Assembly: GCF_900110735.1 (NCBI RefSeq)
Contig: NZ_FOET01000007.1
Location: forward strand, 124,001-188,000
DNA: 64,000 bases
Origin: Streptomyces radiopugnans
GTDB lineage: Bacteria > Actinomycetota > Actinomycetes > Streptomycetales > Streptomycetaceae
Reading direction: 5' to 3'
Shown here: positions 42,841 through 50,642 of the stretch, one piece after another
Position numbering within the stretch: position 1 is the first letter of the stretch
How the letters are laid out: the number at the start of each line of letters is the position of its first letter
The notes under the pieces: model-generated
Told to the model about the DNA's origin: nothing
Databases searched by the model: none
Seen by the model: the letters and a program-made list of their open reading frames with translations, nothing else
Position numbers and translations under genes: made by a program

Positions 42841-43260
42841 ATGTCGAAGCCACCGCTTCCCGAAGCGGCCGTGACCATGCTGGAGAAGGCCAATCCGGCC
42901 GTCATCACGACCCTGCGGCCGGACGGCCAGCCGGTGTCCACCGCCACCTGGTACCTGTGGGACGGCGGCCGGGTGCTGGTGAACATGGACGAGGCCCGCA
43001 AACGGCTCCAGCACGTGCGCAACGACCCCCGTGTCACCCTCACCGTGCTCGACGAGGGCAACTGGTACACCCACGTCAGCCTCATCGGCCGCGTCGCCGA
43101 GATCCGAGACGATCCGGAGCTCGCCGACATCGACCGGCTGGCCCGCCACTACCTCGGCGAGCCGTATCCGCGGCGGGACCGCCGCCGCGTCAGCGCCTGG
43201 ATCGAGATCGACCGCTGGCACGGCTGGGGCTCGCTGAAGGACAGCGACCAACCCGGATGA
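42841..43260 (+). CDS. PPOX-class F420-dependent oxidoreductase-like protein
   Basis: 139 residues from ATG 42841; the GTG at 42832 is too near the GAGGAG. Split beta-barrel flavin/F420-binding fold of the pyridoxamine 5'-phosphate oxidase superfamily: ANPAVITTLRPDGQPVSTATWYLWDGG, VLVNMDEARKRLQHVRNDPRVTLTVLD, HVSLIGRVAEIRDDPE, RRDRRRVSAWIEIDRWHGWG. In actinobacteria these small proteins reduce varied substrates with F420H2. The substrate is unknown. It is a single gene with a long terminator behind it. Confidence 0.85.
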   Translation: MSKPPLPEAAVTMLEKANPAVITTLRPDGQPVSTATWYLWDGGRVLVNMDEARKRLQHVRNDPRVTLTVLDEGNWYTHVSLIGRVAEIRDDPELADIDRLARHYLGEPYPRRDRRRVSAWIEIDRWHGWGSLKDSDQPG

Positions 43261-43268
43261 CACCTCAC

Positions 43269-43314
43269 CGGCCTTGTGCCCGGCCCCTCGTGTGAGGGGC
43301 CGGGCACAAGGCCG
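43269..43314 (+). terminator. Terminator after the PPOX-class gene
   Basis: A perfect 21-bp stem (CGGCCTTGTGCCCGGCCCCTC and its complement) with loop GTGT, nine bases after the stop. It is the longest simple hairpin in the window. Confidence 0.85.
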
Positions 43315-43482
43315 TCCGGCTGCGGGCGGGCACCACGGGCCCGGCGGCGGGCCGCGGGGCGGAAGGCGGGCCGTGCCCGGGCCGCGAGGCCCGGTCGAGG
43401 GGGCCGCGAGCCGGCAGGAGTGTTCTTCTCCGTACGGGGCACCGGTCGATGACAGCCCGGTTCGGTTGTTTCAGGAGGCACC

Positions 43483-43680
43483 GTGACGGAAACCATCGTT
43501 CTCATCCTCGGCCTGGTGGTCGCGCCCATAGCCGCCCTGGCCCTGCTCACCTGGGGTCTGAACGGCACCGTGTGGCTGCTGGACCGCTTCGCCGGCCGGA
43601 GGGAGGCGGTGGCGCGGACCGTGCGGTGGCGGGCGCCGCAGACGAGCCCGGGCGGCGGCGCCGAGACCCTTCCCCGCTGA
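43483..43680 (+). CDS. Small single-helix membrane protein
   Basis: 65 residues from GTG 43483 with CAGGAGG five bases upstream. The N-terminal 32 residues (IVLILGLVVAPIAALALLTWGLNGTVWLL) form one or two membrane helices. The tail is basic (RFAGRREAVARTVRWR). I do not recognise the family. The strong ribosome-binding site supports it as a real gene. Confidence 0.6.
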   Translation: MTETIVLILGLVVAPIAALALLTWGLNGTVWLLDRFAGRREAVARTVRWRAPQTSPGGGAETLPR

Positions 43681-43788
43681 CCCCCGCCGCCTCCCCGCAG
43701 CCTCCGTGCCGGTTCTCCGCTGACCCTGCCGGGGCATGGGCGGGGGAATCCGGCATGGCATCCGGCCCGGCCGGTCACACGTCGAGCC

Positions 43789-44100
43789 ATGAGCGATTCA
43801 CCGAGCACACCCCCCGCAGGCCCGGCGGACGAACGGGCCGTCCGGCGTCTGGTACCGGTCTGGCTGGAGGAGGCGGCCCGCCATGACGCGGAAGCGGCCG
43901 AGCGGGCCCGGCAGGAGTGGGAGCAGGGCCGGCTGTCCCCCGACGCCGCCAGGGAACTGGCGGACTGGGTGACGGCCCGGGTCACCGACACCGGGTTCAA
44001 CGAGGACGAGGGGCCTTCCAGGCGGGGACCCGCACACGTCAGCGTGGCCGACAAGGCCGCGGTCCACCGGTGGCTGGCCGCCCGGGGGCACGACGTGTGA
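43789..44100 (+). CDS. Small hypothetical soluble protein
   Basis: 103 residues, charged and helical (ERAVRRLVPVWLEEAARHDAEAAERARQEWEQGRLSPDAARELADWVTARV), ending VADKAAVHRWLAARGHDV. No family is recognised and there is no membrane segment. The ribosome-binding site before the ATG is weak, so the start or the gene itself is not certain. Codon third positions are GC-rich like the neighbours. Confidence 0.55.
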   Translation: MSDSPSTPPAGPADERAVRRLVPVWLEEAARHDAEAAERARQEWEQGRLSPDAARELADWVTARVTDTGFNEDEGPSRRGPAHVSVADKAAVHRWLAARGHDV

Positions 44101-44141
44101 GGCGGTGCCGGAATCCGGGAATCCGGCAGCGGGGCGGCGGC

Positions 44142-44372
44142 TCAGGCCCAGGTGTACTTGTCGCCGCCCACCCAGCGCACGGTGGCCGGGTCGTCCAGGT
44201 CCACCGGACTCAGACCCGCGTCGTACGCCAGCCGGACCACGTCGGTCAGGTCATGGGCGAGGCCCACCGGCTCCCCTCTGACCTGGACGGTGCGGAACGG
44301 CCGGTCCCCGTGTGTCACGCCCCAGACGATGATCGGGGGCTGCGGCGGCGTCTCGTCGGTCACGTCTCCCAT
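44142..44372 (-). CDS. Small hypothetical protein
   Basis: 76 residues from ATG 44372 (MGDVTDETPPQPPIIVWGV, THGDRPFRTVQVRGEPVG, DLTDVVRLAYDAGLSPVDLDDPATVRWVGGDKYTWA). GTG 44363 is an alternative start with GGGAG close upstream. The pattern of strands and the conserved-looking WVGGDKYTWA end suggest a real small protein as found in many Streptomyces, but I know no function. It lies 12 bases after a GCCGG/CCGGC hairpin at the end of the convergent gene and precedes the NUDIX gene end. Confidence 0.62.
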   Translation of the reverse strand: MGDVTDETPPQPPIIVWGVTHGDRPFRTVQVRGEPVGLAHDLTDVVRLAYDAGLSPVDLDDPATVRWVGGDKYTWA

Positions 44373-44391
44373 CGTGTACCGCCGCGGGCGG

Positions 44392-44430
44392 CCCCGCACT
44401 CCGGCCCCGCACTCCGGCCCCGCACTCCGG
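44392..44430 (-). repeat. Three 13-bp tandem repeats next to the NUDIX stop
   Basis: Three exact copies of ccccgcactccgg abut the last base of the NUDIX gene, in non-coding DNA. Confidence 0.8.
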
Positions 44431-44898
44431 CTACGCGTTCCGGCCAGGGCCGGCCTCGCGCTCGATCAGAGGCCGGTGCGACTCCTGCAGTCCCTCGGGC
44501 AGGTCGCCGGGCGCGAACCACCTCGCCTCCAGGATCTCGAGGGGGGCGACCCGAAGGGTGCCGCCGGTGAGCCGGGCCTCGTAGGCGACCTCCGCCCGCA
44601 GCCGGTATCCGCTGGTGAGGCGGACGAGTTCGCCGACGCGCACCTCGAGCCCGGTCTCCTCGCGCACCTCGCGGACGACCGTCTCCTGGAAGGTCTCACC
44701 CTTCTTCGCGTACCCCGTCGGCAGGCCCCAGGGGCGGGCCTCGCGCCACATGCGGTGTCTGAGGAGGAGCACGCTGCCGTCCGCGTCGCGCACGACGCCG
44801 GTGACGCCCACCATGAACTTCGGGTTGGCGAGCCACAGCAGGCGCCACTGCAGCCGGCCGCCGATGCGGTGCCAGATCCGGGCGGCGATCCTCTTCAC
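44431..44898 (-). CDS. NUDIX hydrolase
   Basis: 155 residues from GTG 44898 with AAGGAG well spaced. The NUDIX box is complete: Gly62, Glu68 and REVREETGL (76-84), matching GX5EX7REUXEEXGU, so it should bind Mg2+ and cleave a nucleoside diphosphate linked to another group. A basic amphipathic N-terminus (MKRIAARIWHRIGGRLQWRLLWLANPKF) precedes the domain. It is divergent from the membrane-protein/DCC/TetR operon and may respond to the same operator region. Confidence 0.88.
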   Translation of the reverse strand: MKRIAARIWHRIGGRLQWRLLWLANPKFMVGVTGVVRDADGSVLLLRHRMWREARPWGLPTGYAKKGETFQETVVREVREETGLEVRVGELVRLTSGYRLRAEVAYEARLTGGTLRVAPLEILEARWFAPGDLPEGLQESHRPLIEREAGPGRNA

Positions 44899-45089
44899 GG
44901 GGTCTTCTCCTTCGGTGGGTCCGGAGTGGGGCGCCGTCCGCGCCGCGCCGGTGCGCAGCCGTGCGGAGGTGCCGCCGTTCACGATGACGCACCCGCCCCT
45001 CCCGGTGCGTCAGGCGCTCGGGGCCGACCGGTGCGCGCCGTCCGCCGGCCGGGCGCCTCCGGCCCCATCCCCCTTGCCGCGCAAGCGAC

Positions 45090-45148
45090 TTGAACGTGTT
45101 CAAAAACAGGTCTACAGTCCGGTGCAACAGCTTTTTGAACACGTTCAA
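45090..45148 (+). promoter_or_regulatory. Promoter with double palindromic TetR-type operator
   Basis: Two perfect 14-base palindromes, TTGAACGTGTTCAA (45090-45103) and TTGAACACGTTCAA (45135-45148), lie 45 bases apart and are mutual inverted copies extended by AAA. The first contains the -35 (TTGAAC), followed by a 17-base spacer and -10 TACAGT (45113-45118); the second lies just after the expected start point. Confidence 0.8.
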
Positions 45149-45174
45149 AGAGCGCTTCACGAAGGGGTGGGGGC

Positions 45175-45582
45175 ATGGACCTCACTGTGGTCACGTACGT
45201 CGTCTACCTGGCCGTCAGCATCGCTCTGACGGTCTGGGTGGCGCGCACGCTCAGCAGGAACGGGCAGATCTTCCTCGAGGACGTCCTGCGCGGGAACGAG
45301 AAGCTCGCGGACGCCGTGAACCACCTGCTGGTGGTCGGGTTCTACCTCGTCAACCTCGGCTTCGTCGCCCTGTACCTGAGGGTCGGGGCCCCGGTGGACG
45401 ACACCAGGGGGGTGTTCGAGGCGCTGTCGAAGCAGCTGGGCGTGGTGCTGCTGGTCCTCGGTGTGCTGCACCTGGGGAACGTCTACGTCCTCAACCGGAT
45501 CCGGCGGCGGAGCGCGATGGAGCGCGAGCAGACGCCTCCGGTGCCCCCGCAGGGCTGGACCGCTCCGGCCGCCGGGGCGTGA
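45175..45582 (+). CDS. Small membrane protein, first gene of the DCC/TetR operon
   Basis: 135 residues with three membrane helices (VVTYVVYLAVSIALTVWVAR, AVNHLLVVGFYLVNLGFVALYL, LGVVLLVLGVLHLGNVYVL) and a Pro-rich cytosolic tail. The loop LSRNGQIFLEDVLRGNEKLADAVNHL joins helices 1 and 2. I recall similar proteins beside TetR genes in actinobacteria but no known function. The ATG follows GAAGGGGTGGGGG. The stop overlaps the start of the DCC gene (GTGA). Transcribed from the double-operator promoter. Confidence 0.75.
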   Translation: MDLTVVTYVVYLAVSIALTVWVARTLSRNGQIFLEDVLRGNEKLADAVNHLLVVGFYLVNLGFVALYLRVGAPVDDTRGVFEALSKQLGVVLLVLGVLHLGNVYVLNRIRRRSAMEREQTPPVPPQGWTAPAAGA

Positions 45583-46127
45583 CGGGCGTGCCGGGGACGG
45601 CCGCCGGAGACCGGGACGCCGTGCGCGTCCCGGTCCGCCGGCTGACGGTGCTCTACGACGCGGACTGCCCGCTGTGCCGGCACATCCGCGACTGGCTGGC
45701 GCGGCAGCGCCAGCTCGTCCCCCTCGACCCGGTGCCCGCCGGCTCGCCGGAGGCGCGGCGCAGACTGCCCGGACTCGACCACGGCCGGACCCTGGAGGAG
45801 ATCACGGTCGTGGGGGACGGTGGGCAGGTCTACCGGGGACCGGCCGCCTGGATCGTGTGCCTGTGGGCCCTGGCCGAGTACCGGCCCACGGCCCACCGGC
45901 TCAGCACCCCGGCGGGCGCGCCGCTGGCGCGCGCGGCGGTGCTCGCCGCGGCGAAGTACCGGCGGGCGGCGCGCAGGCCGCACGGGAGCGGCGACTGGGG
46001 CGGGCAGGCCTACCGCACGGACGACGGCTGGAGTTACGCCCCGGGCACGGGCTGGACCTTCACCGGCCAGGCCCCGCCCTCCTCCCTCCCCCCGGCCTGC
46101 GGGGGGAGCTGCCCGGCGCCCGATTAG
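45579..46127 (+). CDS. DCC-family thiol-disulfide oxidoreductase-like protein (DUF393)
   Basis: 182 residues from GTG 45579 overlapping the upstream stop. The family motif LTVLYDADCPLCRHIRDWL is at residues 22-40, with Cys30 and Cys33 as a CPLC redox pair, in a thioredoxin-like fold. PLDPVPAGSPEARRRLPG and QVYRGPAAWIVCLWAL follow the usual DUF393 order. The C-terminus extends 60 residues beyond the core. The co-operonic membrane protein may be its partner. Ten bases separate it from the TetR gene. Confidence 0.85.
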   Translation: MTGVPGTAAGDRDAVRVPVRRLTVLYDADCPLCRHIRDWLARQRQLVPLDPVPAGSPEARRRLPGLDHGRTLEEITVVGDGGQVYRGPAAWIVCLWALAEYRPTAHRLSTPAGAPLARAAVLAAAKYRRAARRPHGSGDWGGQAYRTDDGWSYAPGTGWTFTGQAPPSSLPPACGGSCPAPD

Positions 46128-46137
46128 GCTCACCCGT

Positions 46138-47100
46138 GTGGAAGCAGCACCGAAATCCGTACGCGAGGACGCCGCGGCCGGCTCCTGCGAGCCTCCCGCG
46201 GCCCCCGGAGCCGGGAAGCGGGGCGGACCGGAGAAGGCATCCGGACCGGCCAGACGGCCCAGGAGCGAACAGACGCGGGCCCTCATCCTGGAGACCGCCC
46301 TCCGCCTGTTCCGCGAGCGCGGCTACGACCGCACGACGATGCGCGCCATCGCCCAGGAGGCCGGGGTCTCCGTCGGCAACGCGTACTACTACTTCGGGAG
46401 CAAGGAGCACCTGATCCAGGGCTTCTACGACCGGATCGCCGAGCAGCACCAGGCGGCCGCCGAGGCCGTCCTGGACGGCGAGAGGGACCTCGCGGCGCGC
46501 ATCCGCGGGGTCCTCCTCGCCTGGCTGGACATCGCCGAGCCCTACCACGAGTTCGCGGCCCAGTTCTTCAAGAACGCCGCCGATCCCGACAGTCCGCTCA
46601 GCCCCTTCTCCGCCGAGTCCGAGGGGCCGCGAGAGGCGGCGATCGAGGTCCACCGCAGGGTCCTGGCGGGGGCGGACACCGCCTACGACCCCGAACTCGC
46701 CGAGCAGTTGCCCCGGTTGCTGTGGCTCCAGCAGATGGGCCTGGTCCTGTTCTGGGTCTACGACCGCTCCGAGGGCTCGGCGAACAGCCGCCGCCTGGCC
46801 GAGCGCGTGGCGCCGATCGTCGCCCGCGCGATATCCCTCACCCGGTTCCGGCTGCTGAGGCCTCTGGTGCGCGAGACCCACGAACTGCTCAGCGACTTCA
46901 TGCCGACGGCGGCGGGCATGGCGGCGAACGGCCCGCAGCGCGAGGAGCCGGGAAAGCCGGAGAAACCCGGGAGACGGAAGCCGGGAAGGAAGGCGGCCGG
47001 TGCGAAGGAGGGGGGAAGCGGGACGGCCGACGGGCGCGCGGCCTCCAGCGGCCCTGCCTCCAACACCCCCGCCCCCGGGGAGGGCGAGGGGGAGGGCTGA
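46138..47100 (+). CDS. TetR-family regulator, third gene of the operon
   Basis: 320 residues from GTG 46138. The HTH is at about 42-88 (RSEQTRALILETALRLFRERGYDRTTMRAIAQEAGVSVGNAYYYFGSKEHLI). The first 40 and last 65 residues are low-complexity and charged (KPEKPGRRKPGRKAAGAKEGG), which is unusual for TetR proteins. As the last gene of the operon downstream of a double palindrome, it most likely represses its own operon. The ligand is unknown; membrane or redox stress is plausible from the neighbours. A perfect 38-base palindrome follows the stop. Confidence 0.85.
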   Translation: MEAAPKSVREDAAAGSCEPPAAPGAGKRGGPEKASGPARRPRSEQTRALILETALRLFRERGYDRTTMRAIAQEAGVSVGNAYYYFGSKEHLIQGFYDRIAEQHQAAAEAVLDGERDLAARIRGVLLAWLDIAEPYHEFAAQFFKNAADPDSPLSPFSAESEGPREAAIEVHRRVLAGADTAYDPELAEQLPRLLWLQQMGLVLFWVYDRSEGSANSRRLAERVAPIVARAISLTRFRLLRPLVRETHELLSDFMPTAAGMAANGPQREEPGKPEKPGRRKPGRKAAGAKEGGSGTADGRAASSGPASNTPAPGEGEGEG

Positions 47101-47138
47101 GGGCGTCCGGCGCAGGACGCGTCCTGCGCCGGACGCCC
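47101..47138. terminator. Bidirectional terminator after the TetR gene
   Basis: A perfect 38-base palindrome (arm GGGCGTCCGGCGCAGGACG) begins directly after the TetR stop and faces the convergent reductase gene. Confidence 0.8.
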
Positions 47139-47147
47139 GGCCCGGCG

Positions 47148-47810
47148 TCAGGCGCGGAAGTCGGCCGGCCGCTCCGGGGACGCCTCGGCCAGCGCGGCGG
47201 CGACCTCCTCGGCGCCGGCCCGCAGCCCGTACACGGGCGTTCCGGGCTGCTGGCGCCAGGAGTCGTCGATGCCGCCCGCGTCGACGGTGCCGAAGCCCAT
47301 CTCCTCGATGAGGTCCCGCACTCGGCGCTTGGCGTCCTCGTCGTCCCCGGCCACCGGCAGGGCCATGCGCTCCGGGTCGCCCGCGGGACGCGGCCTGTCG
47401 ACGATGTCCTGGGCGTAGGTGCCGTTGAACGCCTTGACCACCGGGTGGCCGATCTGCCGCTCGGTCCAGCGACTCTCGGTCAGCCCCTCGTCCTCGATGG
47501 CGTCGATCCGGCCGTCGCGCTGCCGCGGGTAGTAGTTGCCCGTGTCGATGACGGCCACCCCGGGGGCGGCTCCGTCGAGCAGCCCGGAGGGCAGGTCGGG
47601 CACGGCCTTCAGCGGAACGGTGACCACCACGACCTCCGCGCCGCGCGCCGCCTCGGAGGCGGCGACGGGGGTGGCCCCGGTCTCCTCGGCCAGCGCGGTG
47701 AGGGTGTGCGGCCCGCGCGAGTTCGCCACCGACACGTCGTGGCCGAGCGCCGTCAGCCGCCTGGTCAGATTGCCGCCGATGTTGCCCGCGCCGATGATGC
47801 CGATCTTCAT
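47148..47810 (-). CDS. F420-dependent NADP reductase-like NAD(P)-binding protein
   Basis: 220 residues. Rossmann start MKIGIIGAGNIGGNLTRRLTALGHDVSVANSRGP with NADP-favouring NSRGP, then VVVTVPLKAVPDLP and VIDTGNYYPRQRDGRIDAIEDEG. The HPVVKAFNGTYAQDI motif is typical of F420:NADP oxidoreductase-like proteins. It may move hydride between F420 and NADP or be a related reductase. It is divergent from the carboxylase operon, and the shared gap carries a 22-bp palindrome. Confidence 0.82.
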   Translation of the reverse strand: MKIGIIGAGNIGGNLTRRLTALGHDVSVANSRGPHTLTALAEETGATPVAASEAARGAEVVVVTVPLKAVPDLPSGLLDGAAPGVAVIDTGNYYPRQRDGRIDAIEDEGLTESRWTERQIGHPVVKAFNGTYAQDIVDRPRPAGDPERMALPVAGDDEDAKRRVRDLIEEMGFGTVDAGGIDDSWRQQPGTPVYGLRAGAEEVAAALAEASPERPADFRA

Positions 47811-47958
47811 CGTTCGCCCTTCCGTGTCCGTCGGTCGGGGCGACCGGCGGCCGCCCCCTGCCGCCCGGCCGGGGCCGGGGCGGCTCCCTGCGCAACCCCG
47901 GTGCCGGGTGATCTGTTCCCCGCCTCATCGCCCGCCTCGTCCGGTGCCGGCCGCAGAA

Positions 47959-47980
47959 AATCATGCATGCGTGCTTGATT
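47959..47980. promoter_or_regulatory. Palindrome in the divergent region of the carboxylase operon
   Basis: AATCA and TGATT flank an interrupted palindrome of 22 bases in which 18 positions are symmetric. TTGATT (47975-47980) could be a -35 for the operon with CACGCT 17 bases later. This is a likely TetR operator, with the regulator at 57937 as candidate. Confidence 0.5.
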
Positions 47981-48045
47981 GTTTCCGTCGCCCCTGTCAC
48001 GCTCGCCGGACGGGGGCCCACACGGCCGGGGCGAGGGAGGGCGGC

Positions 48046-48909
48046 ATGCCGGGCACGGCTGCGGACGAGGTGCTGGAGGACCTGCGGCGCGAGGGCGAGG
48101 AACTGGACGCGCTCGTCGCGCCCCTGGCGGAGGAGACCGGCGGGCGGTGGACGGCCGCCACCGCGGCGCCCGGCTGGACCGTCGCCCACCAGATCGCCCA
48201 CCTCGCCTGGACCGACGAGCGCGCCCTTCTCGCCGCCCGCGAGCCCGAGGCGTTCCGGCGGGAGGCGGAGGCGGCGTTCGCGGACCCCGCCGCCGTGGGC
48301 ACCTACGTCGACGACGGAGCCCGCCGCGGCGCCGCGCTGCCGCCCGGCGCGCTGCTGGCACTGTGGCGCGCCGGGCGGCGAATGCTCGCCGGTGCGCTCC
48401 AGGAGCTGTCCGCACGGCCGGGCAGGCACCGCATCCCCTGGTACGGACCGCCGATGAGCCCCGCCGGCATGGCCACGGCCCGACTGATGGAGACATGGGC
48501 GCACGGCGAGGACATCGCCGGGACCCTCGGCGTGCGGCGCGAGCCGACCGCCCGTCTGCGCCATGTCGCCCGACTCGGCGTGCGGACCCGGGACTTCGCC
48601 CACCTGGTGAACGGACTGGAGCCGCCCACCGAGCCGTTCCGCGTCGAACTCGTCCCGCCCCCGGCGGCCGGCGGCGCTCCCGGCGAGCTGTGGACGTACG
48701 GCCCCGAGGACGCGCCGCAGCGCGTCGGCGGGCCCGCGCTGGACTTCTGCCTGCTCGTCACCCAGCGCGTCCACCGCGACGACACCGCCCTGCGCGCCAC
48801 CGGCGCCGCCGCCGAACGCTGGCTCTCCGTCGCCCAGGCCTTCGCGGGCCCGCCCGGCGCCGGGCGGACGCCGAGGGCGCGCAGCCACGGAGACGGAGGT
48901 GCGCGGTGA
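48046..48909 (+). CDS. TIGR03084-type (DinB-like) metal-binding protein, first gene of the carboxylase operon
   Basis: 287 residues from ATG 48046 with GAGGGAGG upstream. DinB-like four-helix bundle: VLEDLRREGEELDALVAPLAEE, TAAPGWTVAHQIAHLAWTDERALLAA (first His), and METWAHGEDIAGTLG with a second His/Asp pair, the metal-ligand spacing of the mycothiol-dependent maleylpyruvate isomerase superfamily. The TIGR03084 subfamily is often found next to acyl-CoA metabolism genes. It may handle a mycothiol or CoA adduct, but no activity is known. Its stop overlaps the AtuA-like start. Confidence 0.82.
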   Translation: MPGTAADEVLEDLRREGEELDALVAPLAEETGGRWTAATAAPGWTVAHQIAHLAWTDERALLAAREPEAFRREAEAAFADPAAVGTYVDDGARRGAALPPGALLALWRAGRRMLAGALQELSARPGRHRIPWYGPPMSPAGMATARLMETWAHGEDIAGTLGVRREPTARLRHVARLGVRTRDFAHLVNGLEPPTEPFRVELVPPPAAGGAPGELWTYGPEDAPQRVGGPALDFCLLVTQRVHRDDTALRATGAAAERWLSVAQAFAGPPGAGRTPRARSHGDGGAR

Positions 48910-50642
48910 CCCCCGCCCCCGGCGGCGGGGTGCTGCGGATCGGGAACGCCTCCGGCTTCTACGGCGACCGCTTCGACGCGGTGCGCGAGATGCTCACCGG
49001 CGGTGAGCTGGACGTCCTGACCGGCGACTACCTGGCCGAGCTGACCATGCTGATCCTGGGCCGGGACCGGATGAGGGACCCCGGCCTCGGCTACGCCAGG
49101 ACCTTCCTGCGGCAACTGGAGGACACCCTCGGCCTCGCCGTCGAACGCGGTGTGCCGCTGGTGGTCAACGCGGGCGGACTCAACCCGGCCGGACTGGCCC
49201 GGGCGGTCAGGGAGTTGGCCGCCGGGCTCGGCCTGCCGGCCAGGGTGGCCCATGTCGAGGGCGACGACGTGACCGCCCGAGGCGGCTGGGGCGAGGACGT
49301 CCTCACCGCCAACGCCTACCTCGGCGGGACCGGCATCACCGCCTGCCTGGAGGCGGGCGCCGACGTGGTGGTGACCGGCCGGGTCACCGACGCCGCGCTG
49401 GTCACCGGAGCCGCCGCCGCCCGCTTCGGCTGGGACGCCGGCGACCCCGCCGACCGCGACGCGCTGGCCGGCGCCGTGGTCGCCGGGCACGTGCTGGAGT
49501 GCGGCACCCAGGCCACCGGCGGCAACTACGCCTTCTTCGCCTCCGAGGGGATCGACGTGCGCCGCCCCGGCTTCCCGCTGGCCGAACTGCACCGCGACGG
49601 CAGCTCGGTGATCACCAAACACCCGGGCACCGGCGGTGCCGTGACCGTCGGCACCGTCACCGCCCAGCTGCTGTACGAGACGGCCGGCGCGCGCTACGCC
49701 GGGCCCGACGTGACGGCGCGGCTGGACACCGTACGGCTGCGGGCCGACGGCGAGGACCGGGTGCGGATCGAGGGCGTGCGCGGCGAGCCGCCGCCGCCCG
49801 CGCTCAAGGTGGGCCTGACCCGCCTGGGCGGCTTCCGCAACGAGGTGGTCTTCGTCCTCACCGGCCTGGACGTCGAGGCCAAGGCGGCGCTGGTGCGCGA
49901 GCAGATGGAGGACCGGCTGGACGCCGCGCCCGGCGGCCGCCCGGCGGAGGTCCGCTGGACCCTGGCCCGCACCGACCGCGCGGACGCGCCCGTACAGGAG
50001 GAGGCGAGCGCCCTGCTCCGCCTCGTGGTGCGGGACGCGGACGCCGACCGGGTGGGGCGGGCCGTCAGCGGCGCCGCCGTCGAGCTGGCGCTCGGCAGCT
50101 ACCCCGGCTTCCACGTCACCGCCCCGCCGGGCAAGGGGGCGCCGTACGGCGTCTTCGAGACGGCGTACCTGGACGCGGCCGAGGTGCCGCACACGGCCGT
50201 ACTGCCGGACGGGCGGCGGATGCCACTGCCGCCGCCCCGCGCCACCCGGCCCCTGGAACCGGTGGCCGAGCCACCGCTGCCCGAGCCGCTGCCGCAGGAG
50301 AGCCTGGACGCCACCCGGCGGGCGCCGCTGGGCGCCGTGGCCGGGGCGCGCAGCGGGGACAAGGGCGGCAGCGCCAACATCGGCGTGTGGGCGCGCGACG
50401 AGCGGACGTGGCGCTGGCTGGCGCACACCCTCACCGCCGACCGGATGCGCGAACTGCTTCCGGAAACCGCCGAGTTGCCCGTCACCAGGCATGTGCTGCC
50501 CGGCCTGCGCGCCCTGAACTTCGTCATCGGCCGCATCCTCGGCGAGGGCGTGGCCTCCCAGGCCCGCTTCGACCCGCAGGGCAAGGCGCTGGGGGAGTGG
50601 CTGCGCTCCCGCCGCATCGACATACCCGAGGAGCTGCTGTGA
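48906..50642 (+). CDS. AtuA-like (DUF1446) protein
   Basis: 578 residues from GTG 48906 overlapping the previous stop. DUF1446 pattern: VLRIGNASGFYGDRFDAVREML, DVLTGDYLAELTMLIL, VVNAGGLNPAGLARAV, EAGADVVVTGRVTDAALVTG, HVLECGTQATGGNYAFF, SVITKHPGTGGAVTVGTVTAQLLYE. A short C-terminal domain (APLGAVAGARSGDKGGSANIGVWA) completes the AtuA layout. In Pseudomonas the atu genes degrade citronellol and geraniol and need AtuA, whose reaction is unknown. Here it is followed directly by carboxylase subunits as in the atu order. Confidence 0.87.
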   Translation: MTPAPGGGVLRIGNASGFYGDRFDAVREMLTGGELDVLTGDYLAELTMLILGRDRMRDPGLGYARTFLRQLEDTLGLAVERGVPLVVNAGGLNPAGLARAVRELAAGLGLPARVAHVEGDDVTARGGWGEDVLTANAYLGGTGITACLEAGADVVVTGRVTDAALVTGAAAARFGWDAGDPADRDALAGAVVAGHVLECGTQATGGNYAFFASEGIDVRRPGFPLAELHRDGSSVITKHPGTGGAVTVGTVTAQLLYETAGARYAGPDVTARLDTVRLRADGEDRVRIEGVRGEPPPPALKVGLTRLGGFRNEVVFVLTGLDVEAKAALVREQMEDRLDAAPGGRPAEVRWTLARTDRADAPVQEEASALLRLVVRDADADRVGRAVSGAAVELALGSYPGFHVTAPPGKGAPYGVFETAYLDAAEVPHTAVLPDGRRMPLPPPRATRPLEPVAEPPLPEPLPQESLDATRRAPLGAVAGARSGDKGGSANIGVWARDERTWRWLAHTLTADRMRELLPETAELPVTRHVLPGLRALNFVIGRILGEGVASQARFDPQGKALGEWLRSRRIDIPEELL

